DNA of 64,000 bases from DATIRA01 sp963766505 (lineage in GTDB: Bacteria; Pseudomonadota; Gammaproteobacteria; Steroidobacterales; Steroidobacteraceae), in the NCBI GenBank assembly GCA_963766505.1, contig CAVYAL010000010.1:346949-410948 (forward strand), in the 5' to 3' direction. This document shows, piece after piece, positions 1 through 7,855 of the stretch (position 1 is the stretch's first letter; every line of letters starts with the position of its first letter). Both the position numbers and the translations under genes were made by a program. The notes under the pieces are model-generated. The model had not been told where the DNA came from and did no database searches. It saw only the letters and a program-made list of their open reading frames with translations.

Positions 1-558
1 GGCCGGGTGGCGGTCTATCACGGCCAGGAAGTCCTGCGCGTCGAGCAAGCCGAGTGCGTCCAGCCCCGGGGCGTCCATCAGCACCGGGGGATGATGCAGG
101 CAGACGAGCACGTGCCGGGAGGCGTATCTCGTGAGTGCCGCCTCGAGTTCGCGCAGTTGCCCGCTGCCGAGCCGGCCCTCGCCGTCCTCGGAGGCGGAAT
201 ACCAGGTCGAGAGCATCACGACGGCCCAACCGCCGAGCTCGACCGCACCGCCCAGCTGGAAGGGTGGCTGCACGAAACGGCGTTGCATCTCGGCCGGCTG
301 GTCGTGGTTGCCCGGGATCAGCAGCACCGGTGCTCCGAGCCGGTCGAACAGCAGCTCGAGTGCCCCATAGCCTTCCGGTTCATCCTGCACCAGGTCGCCG
401 GTCACTGCGAGCAGATCGGCGGGAAAGCAGCGCTGCCTGGCGTGCTGCAGGCATGCCTGCAGGCTCGGCAGCGTCGCTACGCCGCGAACGCGGCCGAGTG
501 GGTCCGCGCAAAGGTGCGTGTCCGTGAACTGGACGAGGCGGATCGAGTCGATGCTCAT
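1..558 (-). CDS. cpdA: 3',5'-cyclic-AMP phosphodiesterase, CpdA/Icc type (partial, 3' end outside window)
   Basis: Calcineurin-like metallophosphoesterase expected to hydrolyse cAMP in the cytoplasm. Read on the minus strand, the 186 visible residues contain the metal-binding series of the family in order: TDTHL near residue 10, GDLVQD near 54, GNHD near 83 and CLHHPP near 154. The GDLVQD wording is typical of Icc/CpdA rather than of general phosphoesterases. The last His motif and the C-terminus lie beyond base 1. I chose the ATG at 558 because AGGTG lies about 9 bases upstream; an in-frame ATG at 582 is the alternative. The gene is divergent from the methyltransferase at 636, so the roughly 77-base gap must hold both promoters. 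Confidence 0.8.
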   Translation of the reverse strand, partial: MSIDSIRLVQFTDTHLCADPLGRVRGVATLPSLQACLQHARQRCFPADLLAVTGDLVQDEPEGYGALELLFDRLGAPVLLIPGNHDQPAEMQRRFVQPPFQLGGAVELGGWAVVMLSTWYSASEDGEGRLGSGQLRELEAALTRYASRHVLVCLHHPPVLMDAPGLDALGLLDAQDFLAVIDRHPA

Positions 559-635
559 CGGGTTGGCGGCACCTGCTGGCATGGTCCCATAATCACGCGG
601 ATCATCGCAGAACGCGGACCGAACGAGGTAGCGCC

Positions 636-1298
636 ATGTCCAGACGCTCGATCGTCCTCACAGACGCTCTGTACGAGTATCTGCTGTCGGTCTCGCTGCG
701 CGAGCCGGAGCTGCTCGCCCGGCTCCGGCAGGAGACGGCGCGGCAGGAAATGGCCCGGATGCAGATCTCCCCCGAGCAGGGACAGTTCATGTTCCTGCTG
801 CTGCGGTTGATCGGGGCGAGGCGCTGCCTGGAGATTGGCGTGTTCACGGGCTACTCGTCGCTGGTCACCGCACTGGCCCTGCCCGAGGACGGGCGGATCG
901 TCGCCTGCGACGTGAGCGAGGAGTGGACCGCGGTCGCGCGACGCTACTGGCGGGAGGCCGGGGTCGAGCCGAAGATCGACCTGAGGATCGCGCCGGCGCT
1001 CGAGACGCTGGACCGGCTCATGGAGGCAGGGGAGGCGGGTCGCTTCGACTTCGCCTTCCTCGATGCCGACAAGGAGAGCTACCTCTCGTACTACGAGCGC
1101 ATGCTGAAATTGCTGCGGCCCGGCGGGCTGCTGGCGGTGGACAACGTGCTCTGGTCAGGCCGGGTCGCCGATCCCGAGGTGTCGGACCCCGACACGACCG
1201 CGTTGCGGCATTTCAACGAGGTACTGCACCGTGACGAGCGGATCGACCTGAGCCTCGTGCCGATCGGCGACGGGCTCACGCTGGCCCGCAAGCGCTGA
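636..1298 (+). CDS. Class I SAM-dependent O-methyltransferase (CCoAOMT/COMT-like family)
   Basis: 220-residue methyltransferase of the caffeoyl-CoA/catechol O-methyltransferase family (Methyltransf_3 type). The SAM-binding motif I reads LEIGVFTGYSS near residues 65-75, motif II CDVSE follows near 90, and the metal-binding stretch LDADKESY near 142 precedes the LRPGGLLAVDNVLW strand typical of the family. These enzymes methylate a catechol-like hydroxyl using a divalent metal; the actual substrate cannot be told. GAGG about 9 bases upstream supports the ATG. It faces ahcY convergently, which is fitting because its by-product SAH is the AhcY substrate, though that link is inference. Confidence 0.88.
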   Translation: MSRRSIVLTDALYEYLLSVSLREPELLARLRQETARQEMARMQISPEQGQFMFLLLRLIGARRCLEIGVFTGYSSLVTALALPEDGRIVACDVSEEWTAVARRYWREAGVEPKIDLRIAPALETLDRLMEAGEAGRFDFAFLDADKESYLSYYERMLKLLRPGGLLAVDNVLWSGRVADPEVSDPDTTALRHFNEVLHRDERIDLSLVPIGDGLTLARKR

Positions 1299-1419
1299 GG
1301 CCGGCTGTCGCGCATCCGGCAGAAGCGTATCCGGCCGCTGCGCACCTGGCCGGGTCGCCGCGAAGTCGCTCCCCGATACACGCTTTGTTCGCGGCGACCC
1401 GACCAGGTGCCGCGGCGTC

Positions 1420-1648
1420 AGGGGTCTGGCTGGAGCGAGCGGGCATTGCGGCGCGAATCCACGGCGGCGGACCCGGGGTCTCGTCGGACCGAGCGAGCAC
1501 CGTGGAAGCGAATCCGCAGCGGTGGGTCCGGGGGTCTCGTCGGAGCGAGCGAGTACCGTGCAGCGAATCCGCAGCGGCGGGTCCGGGGGTCTCCCCGGAC
1601 AGAGCGAGTATCGGGGAGCGAATCCGGGGAGACCCCCGGACCCGCTGC
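1420..1648. repeat. 55-base-period tandem repeat array in a convergent intergenic region
   Basis: The 369-base gap between the methyltransferase and ahcY has no gene. It holds about four imperfect copies of a GC-rich unit. The octamer GCGAATCC recurs at 1453, 1508, 1563 and 1618, exactly 55 bases apart each time, and each unit also carries a GAGCGAG box and a GGTCCGGGGGTCTC box. A degenerate partial copy precedes the array from about 1420. The last copy turns into an inverted copy of the previous unit's G-rich box and so forms the hairpin listed separately. Confidence 0.85.
1578..1644. terminator. 22-bp perfect hairpin between convergent genes, possible bidirectional terminator
   Basis: Bases 1578-1599 and 1623-1644 are perfectly complementary over 22 bp with a 23-base loop. 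The hairpin lies 23 bases past the ahcY stop and about 280 bases past the methyltransferase stop. It lacks a clean U-tract on either strand, so intrinsic termination is inferred only from position and stem strength. Confidence 0.5.
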
Positions 1649-1667
1649 CCTCAATCCGGCCGCTCGC

Positions 1668-3086
1668 TCAATACCTGTAGTGATCCGGCTTGAACGGACC
1701 TTCCACCGGCACGCCGATGTAGTTCGCCTGCTCGTCTGACAGCGTGGTCAACGCAGCGCCGACGCGCTCGAGGTGCAGGCGCGCCACCTTCTCGTCGAGG
1801 TGCTTAGGCAGCACGTAGACCTTCTTCTCGTACCGGTCGCCGTGGCGGAACAGCTCGATCTGCGCGAGCACCTGGTTCGTGAACGAGTTCGACATCACGA
1901 ACGACGGGTGCCCGGTCGCGCAGCCGAGGTTCACGAGCCGGCCTTCCGCCAGCACGATCAGTCGCTTGCCGTCCGGGAAGATCACGTGGTCCACCTGGGG
2001 CTTGATGTTCTCCCAGCGGTACTGCTTCAGCGACGCGATCTCGATCTCGCTGTCGAAGTGCCCGATGTTGCACACGATCGCCTGGTGCTTCATGCGGCGC
2101 ATGTGGTCGTGGTTGATGACGTTCAGGTTGCCGGTCGCCGTGACGAAGATGTCTGCCTTCTCGCAGGCCTCGTCCATCGTCACGACCTTGTAGCCTTCCA
2201 TCGCGGCCTGCAGCGCGCAGATCGGGTCGATCTCGGTGATCCACACCTGCGCGGAGAGCGCCCGCAGCGATTCCGCGGAGCCCTTGCCGACGTCGCCGTA
2301 GCCGCAGACCACCGCGATCTTGCCCGCGACCATCACGTCGGTCGCGCGCTTGATCGCGTCAACCAGCGACTCGCGGCAGCCGTACAGGTTGTCGAACTTG
2401 GACTTCGTGACCGAGTCGTTCACGTTGATCGCCGGGAAGGGCAGCTCGCCCTTCTTCGCGAACTCGTAGAGCCGCTTGACGCCGGTGGTCGTCTCCTCGG
2501 TGACGCCCTGGATCTCGGCGAGCCGCTTCGAGTACCAGCCCGGCTGCTTCTCGAGGCGGCGGCGGATGGCCGCGTACAGCGCCGTTTCTTCCTCGTTCGT
2601 GGGCCTTGCGACCACCGAGGGATCCTTTTCGGCCCGGGCCCCGAGCAGCAGCAGCAGCGTCGCGTCGCCGCCGTCGTCGAGGATCATGTTCGCGAACCGT
2701 CCCTCGGGCCACTCGAAGATGCGATGCGTGAAGTCCCAGTACTCGTCCAGCGACTCGCCCTTGTAGGCGAAGACCGGCGTGCCCGAGAGCGCGACCGCCG
2801 CGGCGGCATGGTCCTGCGTCGAGTAGATGTTGCAGGAGGCCCAGCGGACATCGGCGCCGAGTGCCTTCAGCGTGTCGATCAGCATGGCCGTCTGGATCGT
2901 CATGTGCAGCGAGCCCGCGATCCGCGCGCCCTTCAGCGGCTGCTGGCCGCGGTATTCCTCGCGGATCGCCATGAGCCCCGGCATCTCGGTCTCGGCGATC
3001 GCCATTTCCTTGCGGCCCCAGTCGGCGAGCGACGGGTCCCGGATCACGAAATCCTGTTCCGATGCGGCAGAAACGACAGCGTTCAT
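1668..3086 (-). CDS. ahcY: Adenosylhomocysteinase (S-adenosyl-L-homocysteine hydrolase)
   Basis: Cytoplasmic NAD-dependent enzyme that splits S-adenosylhomocysteine into adenosine and homocysteine, removing the product inhibitor of all SAM methyltransferases. The 472-residue protein has the family's N-terminal substrate motif GSLHMTIQTA near residue 58, the Rossmann NAD site CGYGDVGKGSAE near 263, and the invariant C-terminus PFKPDHYRY whose Lys and Tyr reach into the neighbouring subunit's NAD site. Length is usual for the bacterial form with the roughly 40-residue insert. The ATG has GAGAGGA upstream. An SAH riboswitch sits in its leader, so expression should rise when SAH accumulates. metK lies upstream on the same strand. 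Confidence 0.97.
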   Translation of the reverse strand: MNAVVSAASEQDFVIRDPSLADWGRKEMAIAETEMPGLMAIREEYRGQQPLKGARIAGSLHMTIQTAMLIDTLKALGADVRWASCNIYSTQDHAAAAVALSGTPVFAYKGESLDEYWDFTHRIFEWPEGRFANMILDDGGDATLLLLLGARAEKDPSVVARPTNEEETALYAAIRRRLEKQPGWYSKRLAEIQGVTEETTTGVKRLYEFAKKGELPFPAINVNDSVTKSKFDNLYGCRESLVDAIKRATDVMVAGKIAVVCGYGDVGKGSAESLRALSAQVWITEIDPICALQAAMEGYKVVTMDEACEKADIFVTATGNLNVINHDHMRRMKHQAIVCNIGHFDSEIEIASLKQYRWENIKPQVDHVIFPDGKRLIVLAEGRLVNLGCATGHPSFVMSNSFTNQVLAQIELFRHGDRYEKKVYVLPKHLDEKVARLHLERVGAALTTLSDEQANYIGVPVEGPFKPDHYRY

Positions 3087-3167
3087 ATCTCGGTCCTCTC
3101 GGTGACCGTGACGGTTCGTAAAGGGAATCGCAGCTGGATTCGCTCGCCGACCATCACGAAGGTTCAG

Positions 3168-3236
3168 CGAGCGCCGTTTGAAAAACGGGCCTGAGCCTGG
3201 CGGGTAGAAGACCCGTTGCAGCGCTCCTCAGGCCGG
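3168..3236 (-). promoter_or_regulatory. SAH riboswitch upstream of ahcY
   Basis: Read on the minus strand the leader shows the full SAH-aptamer layout: an 8-bp P1 stem (GGCCTGAG with CTCAGGCC), the conserved stretch GAGCGCTGCAACG, a small P2 hairpin CGGGT/ACCCG, the conserved CCAGGCTC, and a distal GGCGCTC that pairs back to GAGCGC as the pseudoknot. This matches the known SAH riboswitch consensus. The 3' end of the aptamer is about 80 bases before the ahcY ATG. Established behaviour of the class is to switch downstream expression on when SAH binds. Confidence 0.94.
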
Positions 3237-3273
3237 GCGGAATTGTGCCGCGGCGAGGCGGGCAGGGCAAGGC

Positions 3274-3412
3274 GGAGGGGATATGGGATAGGGGATAGGG
3301 GATAGGGGGTAGGGGGCTACCCGGCCGTCCGCGCAGCGGGGATAGATGCCCGCGGGGACGCAGCAAAAGGTCCGGTCCGCGGCTGGACTATCCCCTATCC
3401 CCTGACCTCTGA
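3274..3412. repeat. TAGGGGA nested-hairpin element A (between metK and ahcY leader)
   Basis: Left arm 3274-3316 is a G-rich array of the heptad GGGGATA; right arm about 3388-3410 is the complementary TATCCCC array; about 70 unique bases lie between, including an internal GGGGATAG. The arms can pair into a long imperfect hairpin just past the metK stop. The rest of the 338-base metK-ahcY gap is the SAH riboswitch and leader; I see no gene in it. Confidence 0.85.
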
Positions 3413-3424
3413 CTACCTGCTTCC

Positions 3425-4651
3425 TCAGACTCCCGCTTCCTTCTTGAGCTCCTCGGCCTTGTCGGTCTTCTCCCAGGAGAAGGCGGTGAAGGCCTCGCTC
3501 TTGTCCACGCGCTTGCCGCCGATGAATTCCTTCCAGTTGTAGGTCATGTGCACGGGCTCGCGGCCGAAATGGCCGTAGCTGGCGGTGGGCCGGTACATCG
3601 GGTGGACGAGGTCGAGCATCTTCACGATGCCGTACGGGCGCAGGTCGAAGTGCGCGCGGATCAGCTGCTCGAGGCGATCCTGGCTCACCTTTCCGGTGCC
3701 GAAGGTCTCGACGGTGATCGAGGTCGGCTCGGCGACGCCGATCGCGTAGGAGAGCTGGATCTCGCAGCGGTCGGCGATGCCCGCGGCGACGATGTTCTTC
3801 GCGACATAACGAGCCGCGTAGGCCGCCGAGCGGTCCACCTTGGAGGGATCCTTGCCCGAGAACGCGCCGCCGCCATGGCGTGCCATGCCGCCGTAGGTGT
3901 CCACGATGATCTTGCGTCCCGTGAGGCCACAGTCCCCGACGGGTCCGCCGATCTCGAACTTGCCCGTCGGGTTGATGTGAAACCTGGTCGTGCTGCTGAT
4001 CCACTCCCTGGGCAGCACGTGCTTGATGATCAGCTCCATCACCGCTTCGCGCAGGTCCTCCTGGCTGACCTCGGGGTCGTGCTGCGTCGAGAGCACGACG
4101 GCGTCGAGGCCCGCGACCTTGCCGTCGACGTAGCGGCAGGTGACCTGCGACTTGGCATCGGGGCGCAGCCAGGGCAGCAGGTGGCTCTTGCGGACCTCGG
4201 CCTGACGCTCCACCAGCCGGTGCGCATAGCAGATCGGCGCGGGCATCAGCGTGTCTGTCTCGTTGCTCGCGTAGCCGAACATCAGGCCCTGGTCGCCGGC
4301 GCCCTGTTCCTCCGGCTTGTCGCGGTCCACGCCCATCGCGATGTCGGGCGACTGCTTGCCGATGATGTTGAGCACGCCGCAGGTGCGCCCGTCGAAGCCC
4401 ACCTGCGAGGAGGTGTAGCCGATGTCGGTGATGACGCCCCGGACGATCTCCTCGAGATCCACCCAGGCCTCGGTCGTGACCTCGCCGGCCACGATCGCCA
4501 CGCCGGTCTTGACCAGCGTCTCGCAGGCGACGCGTGCGCGCTTGTCCTGCGCGATCATCGCATCGAGCACGGCGTCCGAGATCTGGTCGGCGACCTTGTC
4601 CGGGTGACCCTCGGACACGGACTCGGAGGTGAACAGGTAAGTGTTTGACAT
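3425..4651 (-). CDS. metK: S-adenosylmethionine synthetase
   Basis: Makes S-adenosylmethionine from methionine and ATP in the cytoplasm. The 408 residues start with the family signature: SESVSEGHPDK with GHPDK at residues 15-19 (ATP and magnesium site). MFGYASNE near 119 and the phosphate loop GGGAFSGKDPSKVDRS near 262-277 are both intact. Length is slightly above the E. coli enzyme. It lies upstream of ahcY on the same strand, separated by element A and the SAH riboswitch, so ahcY is probably controlled separately. It diverges from tkt. A TATACT -10-like hexamer lies on the minus strand at 4685-4690. Confidence 0.97.
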   Translation of the reverse strand: MSNTYLFTSESVSEGHPDKVADQISDAVLDAMIAQDKRARVACETLVKTGVAIVAGEVTTEAWVDLEEIVRGVITDIGYTSSQVGFDGRTCGVLNIIGKQSPDIAMGVDRDKPEEQGAGDQGLMFGYASNETDTLMPAPICYAHRLVERQAEVRKSHLLPWLRPDAKSQVTCRYVDGKVAGLDAVVLSTQHDPEVSQEDLREAVMELIIKHVLPREWISSTTRFHINPTGKFEIGGPVGDCGLTGRKIIVDTYGGMARHGGGAFSGKDPSKVDRSAAYAARYVAKNIVAAGIADRCEIQLSYAIGVAEPTSITVETFGTGKVSQDRLEQLIRAHFDLRPYGIVKMLDLVHPMYRPTASYGHFGREPVHMTYNWKEFIGGKRVDKSEAFTAFSWEKTDKAEELKKEAGV

Positions 4652-4684
4652 TAATCAGGATCCCGGGGGGAAGGCGAGCCGCGA

Positions 4685-4690
4685 AGTATA
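4685..4690 (-). promoter_or_regulatory. Candidate -10 box for metK
   Basis: The minus strand reads TATACT, one base from the sigma-70 consensus, about 34 bases upstream of the metK ATG. No good -35 hexamer is visible at the usual spacing, so this is a position-based suggestion only. Confidence 0.35.
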
Positions 4691-4762
4691 CCCGTATTGA
4701 CCACGCCTTGGACCGGTTCGGTCGCTTGGGCGACAATAAACGACTCTCGAACGGGGCCAGAC

Positions 4763-6754
4763 ATGACGACACGCCGGCAGCTTGCGAACGCGATCCGTGC
4801 CTTGAGCATGGATGCAGTACAGAAGGCCAATTCCGGTCACCCGGGCATGCCGATGGGCATGGCGGACATCGCCCAGGTGCTCTGGGCCGACCACTTGAAG
4901 CACAACCCGGGCAATCCGCTCTGGCCGGACCGCGACCGCTTCGTGCTGTCGAACGGGCACGGCTCGATGCTGTTGTATTCGCTGCTGCACCTGACGGGCT
5001 ATCCGCTCGACGCCGAGGCGCTGGCGAATTTCCGCCAGTTCGGCGCCCACACGGCAGGCCACCCGGAGGTGGAGCCGACGCTCGGCATCGAGACGACGAC
5101 CGGCCCGCTGGGCCAGGGGCTGGCCAACGCGGTCGGCATGGCGCTGGCCGAGCGGATACTGGCCGCGAGCTTCAACCGCCCCGGCCACGAGATCATCGAT
5201 CACCACACCTGGGTGTTCCTCGGCGACGGCTGCCTGATGGAGGGCATCTCGCACGAGGCCTGCTCGCTTGCGGGCACCTGGAAGCTCGGCAAGCTGATCT
5301 GCTTCTACGACGACAACGGCATCTCGATCGACGGCGAGGTGCACGGCTGGTTCACCGACGACACGCCGCGGCGCTTCGAGGCCTACGGCTGGCACGTCGT
5401 TCCGCACGTCGACGGTCACGATCCACAGCAGATCGAGCGGGCGATCGAGGCCGCCAGGGCGGAGAAGGATCGTCCCTCGCTGATCTGCTGCAAGACGATC
5501 ATCGGCTGGGGCGCGCCGAACAAGCAGGGCAGCGAGGCGACGCACGGCGCGCCGCTCGGCGAGGCCGAGATCGCCGCGGCGCGCACGCGGCTCGACTGGC
5601 CCTACGAGCCGTTCGTCGTGCCGGACAAGATCAGGCAGGCCTGGGACGCGCGCGAACGGGGCGCGGCCGCGGAGCAGGACTGGACGAAGCGTGTCGATGC
5701 CTACGCCAAGGCCCATCCCGAGCTTGCCGCGGAACTGGAGCGGCGCCTGCGCGGCGAGTTGCCGGCCGGCTGGCACGAGGCCATAGAGGAGTTCATCGCC
5801 GCCGAATCGACATCTGCGAAGGCCGCGGCCACGCGCTCTTCCTCGCAGCAGGTGCTGAACGCGCTGGCCACGGCGATTCCCGAGCTTCTCGGCGGCTCGG
5901 CCGACCTGACCGGCTCGAACAACACCAACCACAAGGGCTCGGTCGTCGTGTCCGCCGACGAGATCGGCGGCAACTACATCCATTACGGCGTGCGCGAGTT
6001 CGGCATGACCGCGATCATGAACGGGATCTCGCTGCACGGCGGGTTCATCCCCTACGGCGGCACGTTCCTGGTGTTCTCGGATTACGCAAGGAACGCGGTC
6101 CGGATGGCGGCGCTGATGAAGCAGGGCGTGATCCTGGTCTACACGCACGACTCGATCGGCCTCGGCGAGGACGGCCCGACCCACCAGCCGGTCGAGCACG
6201 TGGCGAGCCTGCGCCTGATCCCCGGCATGCGCGTATGGCGGCCCTGCGACACGGTGGAGACCGCCGTGGCCTGGACCGACGCGGTCGAGCGCCGGGCGGC
6301 ACCGACGAGCCTGGTGCTGACGCGGCAGGCGCTGCCGCAGATGCCACGCTCGAAGAGCCAGCTCGCCGACATCGCGCGCGGCGGCTACGTGCTGCACGAT
6401 TGCGAAGGCGAGCCCGAGTGCGTGCTGATTGCGAGCGGTTCCGAGGTGGGCCTGGCGGTCGACTCGGCCAGGGCGCTCGAAGCGCAGGGGCGCAGGATCC
6501 GCGTCGTCTCGATGCCCTGCACGGACCTGTTCGACACGCAGCCGCAACAGTACCGGGATAAGGTGCTGTCACCGGCCGCGCCGCGGGTGGCGATAGAGGC
6601 GGGCACCACGCACGGCTGGTGGCGCTACGTCGGAGCGAGCGGCGCGGTCGTCGGCATCGACAGCTTCGGCGCCTCGGCGCCCGCCAAGAAGCTCTTCGAA
6701 CACTACGGCTTCACGCGCGAGAACGTCGTACGTGTCGTGGAAGGCCTGCTGTAA
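4763..6754 (+). CDS. tkt: Transketolase
   Basis: Thiamine-diphosphate enzyme that moves two-carbon units between sugar phosphates in the pentose phosphate and Calvin-type cycles. The open frame begins at 4697, but I place the start at the ATG at 4763 because the protein then opens with TTRRQLANAIRALSMDAV, aligned with the E. coli TktA start, and puts the catalytic His of SGHPG at residue 26 as in TktA. The ThDP/metal motif LGDGCLMEGISHEA lies near 153; the GGSADLTGSNNT stretch of the second domain and the C-terminal transketolase domain are intact over 663 residues. The gap gene follows after 29 bases, suggesting co-transcription. Confidence 0.97.
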   Translation: MTTRRQLANAIRALSMDAVQKANSGHPGMPMGMADIAQVLWADHLKHNPGNPLWPDRDRFVLSNGHGSMLLYSLLHLTGYPLDAEALANFRQFGAHTAGHPEVEPTLGIETTTGPLGQGLANAVGMALAERILAASFNRPGHEIIDHHTWVFLGDGCLMEGISHEACSLAGTWKLGKLICFYDDNGISIDGEVHGWFTDDTPRRFEAYGWHVVPHVDGHDPQQIERAIEAARAEKDRPSLICCKTIIGWGAPNKQGSEATHGAPLGEAEIAAARTRLDWPYEPFVVPDKIRQAWDARERGAAAEQDWTKRVDAYAKAHPELAAELERRLRGELPAGWHEAIEEFIAAESTSAKAAATRSSSQQVLNALATAIPELLGGSADLTGSNNTNHKGSVVVSADEIGGNYIHYGVREFGMTAIMNGISLHGGFIPYGGTFLVFSDYARNAVRMAALMKQGVILVYTHDSIGLGEDGPTHQPVEHVASLRLIPGMRVWRPCDTVETAVAWTDAVERRAAPTSLVLTRQALPQMPRSKSQLADIARGGYVLHDCEGEPECVLIASGSEVGLAVDSARALEAQGRRIRVVSMPCTDLFDTQPQQYRDKVLSPAAPRVAIEAGTTHGWWRYVGASGAVVGIDSFGASAPAKKLFEHYGFTRENVVRVVEGLL

Positions 6755-6783
6755 TTCCAGTCAGTTTGGATGGAGAAGCGTCA

Positions 6784-7782
6784 ATGACAATCAAGGTCGG
6801 CATCAATGGTTTCGGTCGCATCGGTCGCATGGTCTTTCGCGCCGCGGTCAAGGATTTCAAGGACATCGAGGTCGTCGGCATCAACGACCTGCTCGAGCCG
6901 GATTACCTCGCGTACATGCTCAAGTACGACTCGGTGCACGGCCGGTTCAAGGGCGACGTATCCGTCGAGGGCAACACGCTGGTAGTGAACGGGCGCAAGA
7001 TCCGGCTCACCGCGTGCAAGGATCCCGCCGAGCTCAAGTGGAGCGAGGTGGGCGCCGACGTGGTCGTCGAGTCCACCGGGCTGTTCCTGACCAAGGAAAC
7101 CGCCGAGAAGCACCTCGCGGCCGGGGCCAGCAAGGTCATCCTGTCCGCGCCGTCCAAGGACGACACGCCGATGTTCGTGTTCGGCGTGAACCACGCGGGC
7201 TACGCCGGCCAGCCGATCATCTCGAACGCGTCCTGCACGACCAACTGCCTCGCGCCGGTCGCGAAGGTGCTGCACGACAACTGGGGCATCAAGCGCGGCC
7301 TGATGACCACGGTGCACGCCGCGACCGCGACGCAGAAGACGGTCGACGGGCCGTCCAACAAGGACTGGCGCGGCGGACGGGGCATCCTCGAGAACATCAT
7401 CCCGTCCTCGACCGGCGCGGCGAAGGCGGTCGGCAAGGTGATCCCGGAGCTGAACAAGAAGCTGACCGGCATGGCCTTCCGCGTCCCGACCTCAGACGTG
7501 TCCGTGGTGGACCTGACCGTGGATCTCGTCAAGGAAACGAGCTACGAGGAGATCTGCAAGGCGATGAAGGCCGCTGCCGAGGGCCCGATGCGCGGCGTGC
7601 TGGGCTACACGGACGAGAAGGTGGTCGCGACGGATTTCCGCGGCGAGAGCTGCACGTCGGTGTTCGACGCCGGTGCGGGCATCGGCCTCGACAGCACGTT
7701 CTTCAAGATCGTCGCCTGGTACGACAACGAATGGGGCTATTCCAGCAAGGTGCTGGAGATGACCCGCGTCGTCGCGAAGTAA
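6784..7782 (+). CDS. gap: Glyceraldehyde-3-phosphate dehydrogenase, type I
   Basis: Oxidises and phosphorylates glyceraldehyde-3-phosphate to 1,3-bisphosphoglycerate. The 332 residues carry the N-terminal Rossmann motif GINGFGRIGR, the catalytic SNASCTTNCLAP with the nucleophile Cys at 151, the HAATATQ substrate loop and the C-terminal WYDNEWGYS. Asp after the second strand (GINDLLE) suits NAD rather than NADP. I chose the ATG at 6784, where homologues begin, though the frame is open further upstream; GGAGAAG lies about 8 bases upstream. It sits between tkt and pgk on the same strand. Confidence 0.97.
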   Translation: MTIKVGINGFGRIGRMVFRAAVKDFKDIEVVGINDLLEPDYLAYMLKYDSVHGRFKGDVSVEGNTLVVNGRKIRLTACKDPAELKWSEVGADVVVESTGLFLTKETAEKHLAAGASKVILSAPSKDDTPMFVFGVNHAGYAGQPIISNASCTTNCLAPVAKVLHDNWGIKRGLMTTVHAATATQKTVDGPSNKDWRGGRGILENIIPSSTGAAKAVGKVIPELNKKLTGMAFRVPTSDVSVVDLTVDLVKETSYEEICKAMKAAAEGPMRGVLGYTDEKVVATDFRGESCTSVFDAGAGIGLDSTFFKIVAWYDNEWGYSSKVLEMTRVVAK

Positions 7783-7855
7783 GGACAAGTCAGAACACCG
7801 TCCGGCCAGGTGCGGGGCGCCTGGCCGGATGCCGCAATCCCCAGGGGAGAACACC

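Noticed and set aside
1420..1648. CRISPR array at the 55-base repeats
   Set aside because: The whole 55-base unit is repeated with no unique spacers and there are no cas genes.
1773..3194. 473-codon open frame antisense to ahcY
   Set aside because: Antisense shadow of ahcY that also runs through the riboswitch; composition typical of reversed GC-rich coding sequence.
4652..4762. SAM riboswitch before metK
   Set aside because: The 111-base divergent gap shows no SAM-I, SAM-II or SAM-IV conserved elements; only a -10-like hexamer is visible.
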